DNA from: TMED8 sp038125725
Lineage (GTDB): Bacteria > Pseudomonadota > Alphaproteobacteria > Rhodospirillales > Casp-alpha2
Reading direction: 5' to 3'
Assembly: GCA_038125725.1 (NCBI GenBank)
Contig: JAYPEK010000008.1
Location: 41,141 to 105,140 of the forward strand
Length of the DNA stretch: 64,000 nt
Part shown: in pieces, positions 60,881 through 64,000 of the stretch
How positions within the stretch are numbered: position 1 is the first letter of the stretch
Layout: each line of letters opens with the position of its first letter
Notes under the pieces: generated by a model
Told to the model about the DNA's origin: nothing
Databases searched by the model: none
Seen by the model: only the letters and a program-made list of their open reading frames with translations
Translations under genes and position numbers: made by a program

Positions 60881-61765
60881 TTATTTTCCGGTGATTTCCA
60901 GGTCTCTGTGCCGCAATTGCACGGAATGTCCCTGGTCGGCGAGCCAGCCCGCCAGCCGTCCGGCTGTATAGACCGATCGGTGCCGCCCGCCGGTGCATCC
61001 GACGGCGATGGTCAGGTAGCTCTTGCCCTCACGGCCGTAGGCCGGGATCAGGGGGCCGAGCAACTGCGTCAGGTTGGCAAAGAAGCCTTCCAGCGCCGGG
61101 TCCTTTTCGATGAAGGCGGCGACAGGCGCGTCACGGCCCGTCTGCGGGCGCAGCTCGGGCTCGTAATGCGGGTTGGAGAGGAAGCGCACGTCGAACACCA
61201 GGTCGGCGTCGCGCGGCAGGCCGTTCTTGAACCCGAACGAGGTCAGGCAGATGGTCAGCTCCGGGCGATCGCCCAGCGCATAGCGTTCCTGCAGGAGAAG
61301 CTTCAACTGCCGCGCGTTCATTTCGGTGGTGTCGACGCGCATGTCGGCGCGCTGGATCAACGGCGCCAAGAGATCGCGTTCCTGCTTCAGCCCGTCGCTG
61401 ATCGGCCGGTCGGCGGCCAGCGGGTGACGGCGTCGGGTTTCGTTGAAGCGTTCGATCAAAACGTCGTCGCTGCAATCGATGAACAGCATGCGGACATCCA
61501 GGTCCGGCCGCTTGCCGAGTTGCTTGACCTTGCGCAGGAAGGCGTCTGCGTCGAAGTCGCGGGTGCGGATGTCGACGCCGATGGCGATGGCGCGCGCGTC
61601 GCCGTCGGTGGCGACGAGGCGCGGGATCAGCGAGATCGGCACGTTGTCGATGGCTTCGTAGCCCAGGTCTTCCAGCGCGCGCAGCGCCGAGCTTTTGCCG
61701 GCGCCGGAGACGCCGGTGACCAGGACGACCTGTGTTTCTGTCTGTGCGGGCTGTTCAGGGCTCAT
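60881..61765 (-). CDS. rapZ: RNase adapter protein RapZ
   Basis: The 294-residue protein has Walker A TGVSGAGKSSALRALEDLG, AIDNVPISLIPRL, and the C-terminal SFGFKNGLPRDADLVFDVRF with CTGGRHRSVYTAGRLA. In enterics RapZ controls glmS-regulating small RNAs. In alphaproteobacteria it sits in the PTS cluster. It overlaps hprK by 11 bp. Confidence 0.95.
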   Translation of the reverse strand: MSPEQPAQTETQVVLVTGVSGAGKSSALRALEDLGYEAIDNVPISLIPRLVATDGDARAIAIGVDIRTRDFDADAFLRKVKQLGKRPDLDVRMLFIDCSDDVLIERFNETRRRHPLAADRPISDGLKQERDLLAPLIQRADMRVDTTEMNARQLKLLLQERYALGDRPELTICLTSFGFKNGLPRDADLVFDVRFLSNPHYEPELRPQTGRDAPVAAFIEKDPALEGFFANLTQLLGPLIPAYGREGKSYLTIAVGCTGGRHRSVYTAGRLAGWLADQGHSVQLRHRDLEITGK

Positions 61766-62204
61766 CTGCGCGCATTATAGAGCCGCTGGCCAAGGCCAGC
61801 GCAAGTTGCACTTTTTTGACACTGCTGGCCTGGAACGGCGCCAGCGCCACGACCGGCACGTCGCGGCCGAGGAAGCCGATGTGGCGCTCGTCCGGCAGGC
61901 GCGGCACGGCATCCGGCGCGACCAGTTCGACCGCGAGAGCGACCATGGCGCGTTCGATTGCGGGAAGGCGGAGAATGCCGAGCCCGCGCACCTCCAGCAG
62001 GCCGGCGAGCGGGGAGGGCGCCGACGCGGTGAGCCCATCGGCGCTTGCCGTCAGATCGACCCTGTCGTCGGCGACCAGGTCCCAGCCGGCGTCGATCAGC
62101 CGGAGCGCCAGGTCCGATTTGCCGGCCCCGGGCGCGCCCAGCAGCAAAACGCCCAGGCCTTCCAGGGCAACGCAGGTGGCGTGGATCTGTTCGGTCGCGC
62201 TCAT
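61755..62204 (-). CDS. hprK: HPr kinase/phosphorylase, short alphaproteobacterial form
   Basis: The 149-residue protein has Walker A LLLGAPGAGKSDLALRLID, LVADDRVDL and the signature LLEVRGLGILRLP. It consists of the C-terminal kinase domain alone, lacking the N-terminal domain of Gram-positive enzymes, as usual for alphaproteobacteria. It phosphorylates HPr on serine and links PTS state to ChvGI. Confidence 0.94.
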   Translation of the reverse strand: MSATEQIHATCVALEGLGVLLLGAPGAGKSDLALRLIDAGWDLVADDRVDLTASADGLTASAPSPLAGLLEVRGLGILRLPAIERAMVALAVELVAPDAVPRLPDERHIGFLGRDVPVVALAPFQASSVKKVQLALALASGSIMRADEP

Positions 62205-62205
62205 G

Positions 62206-63828
62206 TTACTTCGCCAGCGGCAGTTCGACGCGGAAGCGTGCGCCGATGACGGCGCCGTCGGGGCCGAGACGGTTTTCGGCGGTGATGGATCCTTCATGGG
62301 CGTCGACGATCTGCTTCGAGATGCTGAGCCCGAGCCCCGAATGGGTGCCGAATTTTTCGGTTTCGGGGCGCTGCGAATAGAAGCGATCGAAGATGGCGGC
62401 TTCCTTGCCGGCGGGGATGCCGGGGCCCTGGTCGTCGACGTCAATGCGCGCGCGGCCGGCTTCCTTCGCCAGCGTCACGGTGATGGCGCCGCCTTCGGGG
62501 CTGAACGAAGCGGCGTTGGCGATCAGGTTGCGGAACACCTGGGCGAGCCGGCTTTCCATGCCGTCGACCGTGATCGGGCGGTTGTGCAGCCCCTCGATGT
62601 GGACGGCATGGTCCGAGGCGCCGGTGGAATTGTGGATGTCGGCCAGGGTCTCCAGCATGCCGGCCAGGTCGATGCGGCCGGTCTCGGCACGCGACAGTTC
62701 CGCATCCAGACGGGACGCGTCCGAGATATCGCTGATCAGCCGGTCGAGGCGGGTGACGTCTTCCTCGATGATGGTCATCAGCTTGCGTTGCTGTTCGGGG
62801 TCCTTGAGCCGGGCCGTGGTCTCGACGGCGCTCCGGAGCGACGTCAGCGGGTTCTTGATCTCGTGCGCCACGTCGGCGGCGAAGGCCTCGATGGCGTCCA
62901 TGCGCAGCCATAGCGCCTCGGTCATGTCCTTCAGCGTCGCCGCCAGTTCGCCGATCTCGTCGTCGCGGCCGCCCATTTCTGGGATCTTGTGGCGCCGGCT
63001 GTGGTCCCGGCGCACGCGCTCGGCCGCCGCCGCCAATTGACGGAGCGGCCGCGCGATGGTGCCCGCCAGATAGACGGAAAGCATGATGGTGACCGCCAGC
63101 GCCACCAGGAAGACTTGCAGAATCTGCCGCCGGGTTTCGAACACGGCGGCGTCGATGTCGGCGGAATCCTTGGTCAGCAACAGACCGCCCAGCACCTGCT
63201 TGTAGCGCTGCACCGGCACCGCCACGCCGAGCATCAGCCGGTCGCGGTCCAGTGCCCGGACCACCTTGACGTAGTTGCCGTTCAAGGACGCGACGACTTC
63301 GGGGTAGTCGCGGCCGTGCTGGTTGGCGCGTTCACGGTAGATCGGGTAGTTGGGGGCGCCGAAAAGCTCTGCCGCGACCCGGTCGAACAGCTCGAACCCG
63401 CGCTCCAAAAGGCTCTCCGCTTCTTCTGGAGGCGGCAATTCCTGGATGACGATGGCGGAACCGGCGCCGTTGAGGCGTCTCGAATCGGCCAATAATCGTC
63501 CCGCCCCGTCAAACAGCCTGGCCCGGGTGCCGGTGGTCTTGACCAGGCGCAGCACCATCTGGTTGGAAAGCTCCGACACCCGGTACTGACCGGTCGCCAG
63601 TTCCGTCACCGGCGCCTCGCTCAGCGCCACGGCGAACATTTCCGCCTGGGTCGCCAGCGCGGTCAGTTCCGCGTCGATCAGGTTGTCCTTGTATTCGTCG
63701 AGATAGAGAATGCCGGCCACCAGCAGCGCCAGCGCGACGACGTTGATGGCCAGAATGCGGCGCGTGATCGGCGAGACCCACCGGTCCCGCCGCCGAGAGG
63801 GCGGTTTGTCGGATTTCTTTCGCCCCAC
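62206..63828 (-). CDS. chvG: ChvG/ExoS-like sensor histidine kinase
   Basis: The 540-residue protein starts at GTG 63828, 1 nt after the response-regulator stop. It has two membrane spans (about 21-43 and 232-252) around a periplasmic domain, HAMP (AGTIARPLRQLAAAAERVRRD), HisKA AADVAHEIKNPLTSLRSAVE, and HATPase blocks NLIANAASFSPEGG, IDVDDQGPGIP and THSGLGLSISKQIV. It senses envelope or acid stress in rhizobia. The stop of this gene overlaps the hprK start region closely. Confidence 0.93.
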   Translation of the reverse strand: MGRKKSDKPPSRRRDRWVSPITRRILAINVVALALLVAGILYLDEYKDNLIDAELTALATQAEMFAVALSEAPVTELATGQYRVSELSNQMVLRLVKTTGTRARLFDGAGRLLADSRRLNGAGSAIVIQELPPPEEAESLLERGFELFDRVAAELFGAPNYPIYRERANQHGRDYPEVVASLNGNYVKVVRALDRDRLMLGVAVPVQRYKQVLGGLLLTKDSADIDAAVFETRRQILQVFLVALAVTIMLSVYLAGTIARPLRQLAAAAERVRRDHSRRHKIPEMGGRDDEIGELAATLKDMTEALWLRMDAIEAFAADVAHEIKNPLTSLRSAVETTARLKDPEQQRKLMTIIEEDVTRLDRLISDISDASRLDAELSRAETGRIDLAGMLETLADIHNSTGASDHAVHIEGLHNRPITVDGMESRLAQVFRNLIANAASFSPEGGAITVTLAKEAGRARIDVDDQGPGIPAGKEAAIFDRFYSQRPETEKFGTHSGLGLSISKQIVDAHEGSITAENRLGPDGAVIGARFRVELPLAK

Positions 63829-63829
63829 C

Positions 63830-64000
63830 CTAGTCGGCTCGGTAGCGGTAGCCGACGCCGTACAGGGTTTCGATCTCCTGGAAGTCTTCGTCCACGGCCT
63901 TGAACTTACGGCGCAGGCGTTTGACGTGGCTGTCGATGGTGCGGTCGTCGACGTAGATGTGCTCGCCGTAGGCGGCGTCGATCAGCTGGTCGCGGTTCTT
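63830..64000 (-). CDS. chvI: ChvI-like response regulator, C-terminal end only
   Basis: Only the last 56 codons are in the window: KNRDQLIDAAYGEHIYVDD, then TIDSHVKRLRRKFKAVDEDF and ETLYGVGYRYRAD. This is the winged-helix DNA-binding domain of an OmpR-type regulator, and its wording closely matches ChvI. The 5' part lies beyond the right edge. Confidence 0.92.
   Translation of the reverse strand, partial: KNRDQLIDAAYGEHIYVDDRTIDSHVKRLRRKFKAVDEDFQEIETLYGVGYRYRAD

Overview
The window is high-GC chromosomal DNA from an alphaproteobacterium, most likely Rhodospirillales-like. The best taxonomic evidence is the right edge (58359-64000): a ChvI-type response regulator, ChvG-type kinase, short HPr kinase, RapZ, a mannose-type EIIA, HPr and enzyme I lie in one minus-strand array. 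This is the classic alphaproteobacterial regulatory PTS/ChvGI block. CheZ, the E. coli-type SerA and the many CoA and 2-oxoglutarate oxygenase genes are compatible with a marine or soil heterotroph. The species call is inference.

Left part (1-31873): ordinary core and metabolic genes. They include a 597-residue P-loop protein under a palindromic operator, a lone flagellin-like gene, a phosphonate-type alcohol dehydrogenase, an acyltransferase, and an operon siaB-siaC-adenylate cyclase-MBL hydrolase. After these come msrB, cheZ, a TPP enzyme, a Lon-family protease, a hybrid kinase, a MlaF-like ATPase, serA, a dialkylglycine decarboxylase-like enzyme, a receiver/Hpt pair, CoA-metabolism genes and an MFS exporter. 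A small AT-richer patch (about 19600-20690) holds a possible HEPN-like gene and a pair of inverted REP-type hairpins.

Island (31919-39832): a 7.87-kb AT-rich integrative element sits in tRNA-Gly(CCC), bounded by a 43-bp perfect direct repeat. The duplicated part is the 5' half of the tRNA, so the element rebuilt the 5' end of the gene. The working tRNA (31885-31959) now has island DNA as its upstream region. The original tRNA promoter is stranded at the other end, where it points through a 41-nt tRNA fragment into the integrase gene. Inside are an integrase, an AlpA-like HTH gene overlapping an SF2 helicase gene, and two divergent cargo operons of unknown function. One cargo operon has two paralogous small membrane proteins (shared LLGITYxE motif) flanking a membrane-anchored Sel1-repeat protein. 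The other encodes two unknown proteins and a 41-residue membrane peptide. Two further microORFs (40 and 48 residues) follow. No relaxase, capsid or restriction gene is recognisable. This is the best candidate here for an undescribed system.

Right part (40010-64000): radical SAM protein, apaG, folE, trkH-type K+ uptake, an OmpA-like lipoprotein, and an argD-argF-GNAT-hslO-lipoprotein operon. After these come an unknown 563-residue helical protein, an RNA helicase, an orphan ABC-2 permease, recX, an ArsC-family protein, a TPR-glycosyltransferase pseudogene with an in-frame amber codon and an apparent frameshift, a cyclic-nucleotide-binding/TPR protein, and the PTS/ChvGI block.

Two signalling themes recur. 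One is cyclic nucleotide signalling: a cyclase under Sia-type partner-switch genes, plus a separate cNMP-binding protein. The other is phosphorelay: hybrid kinase, receivers, an Hpt protein, ChvGI and the regulatory PTS.
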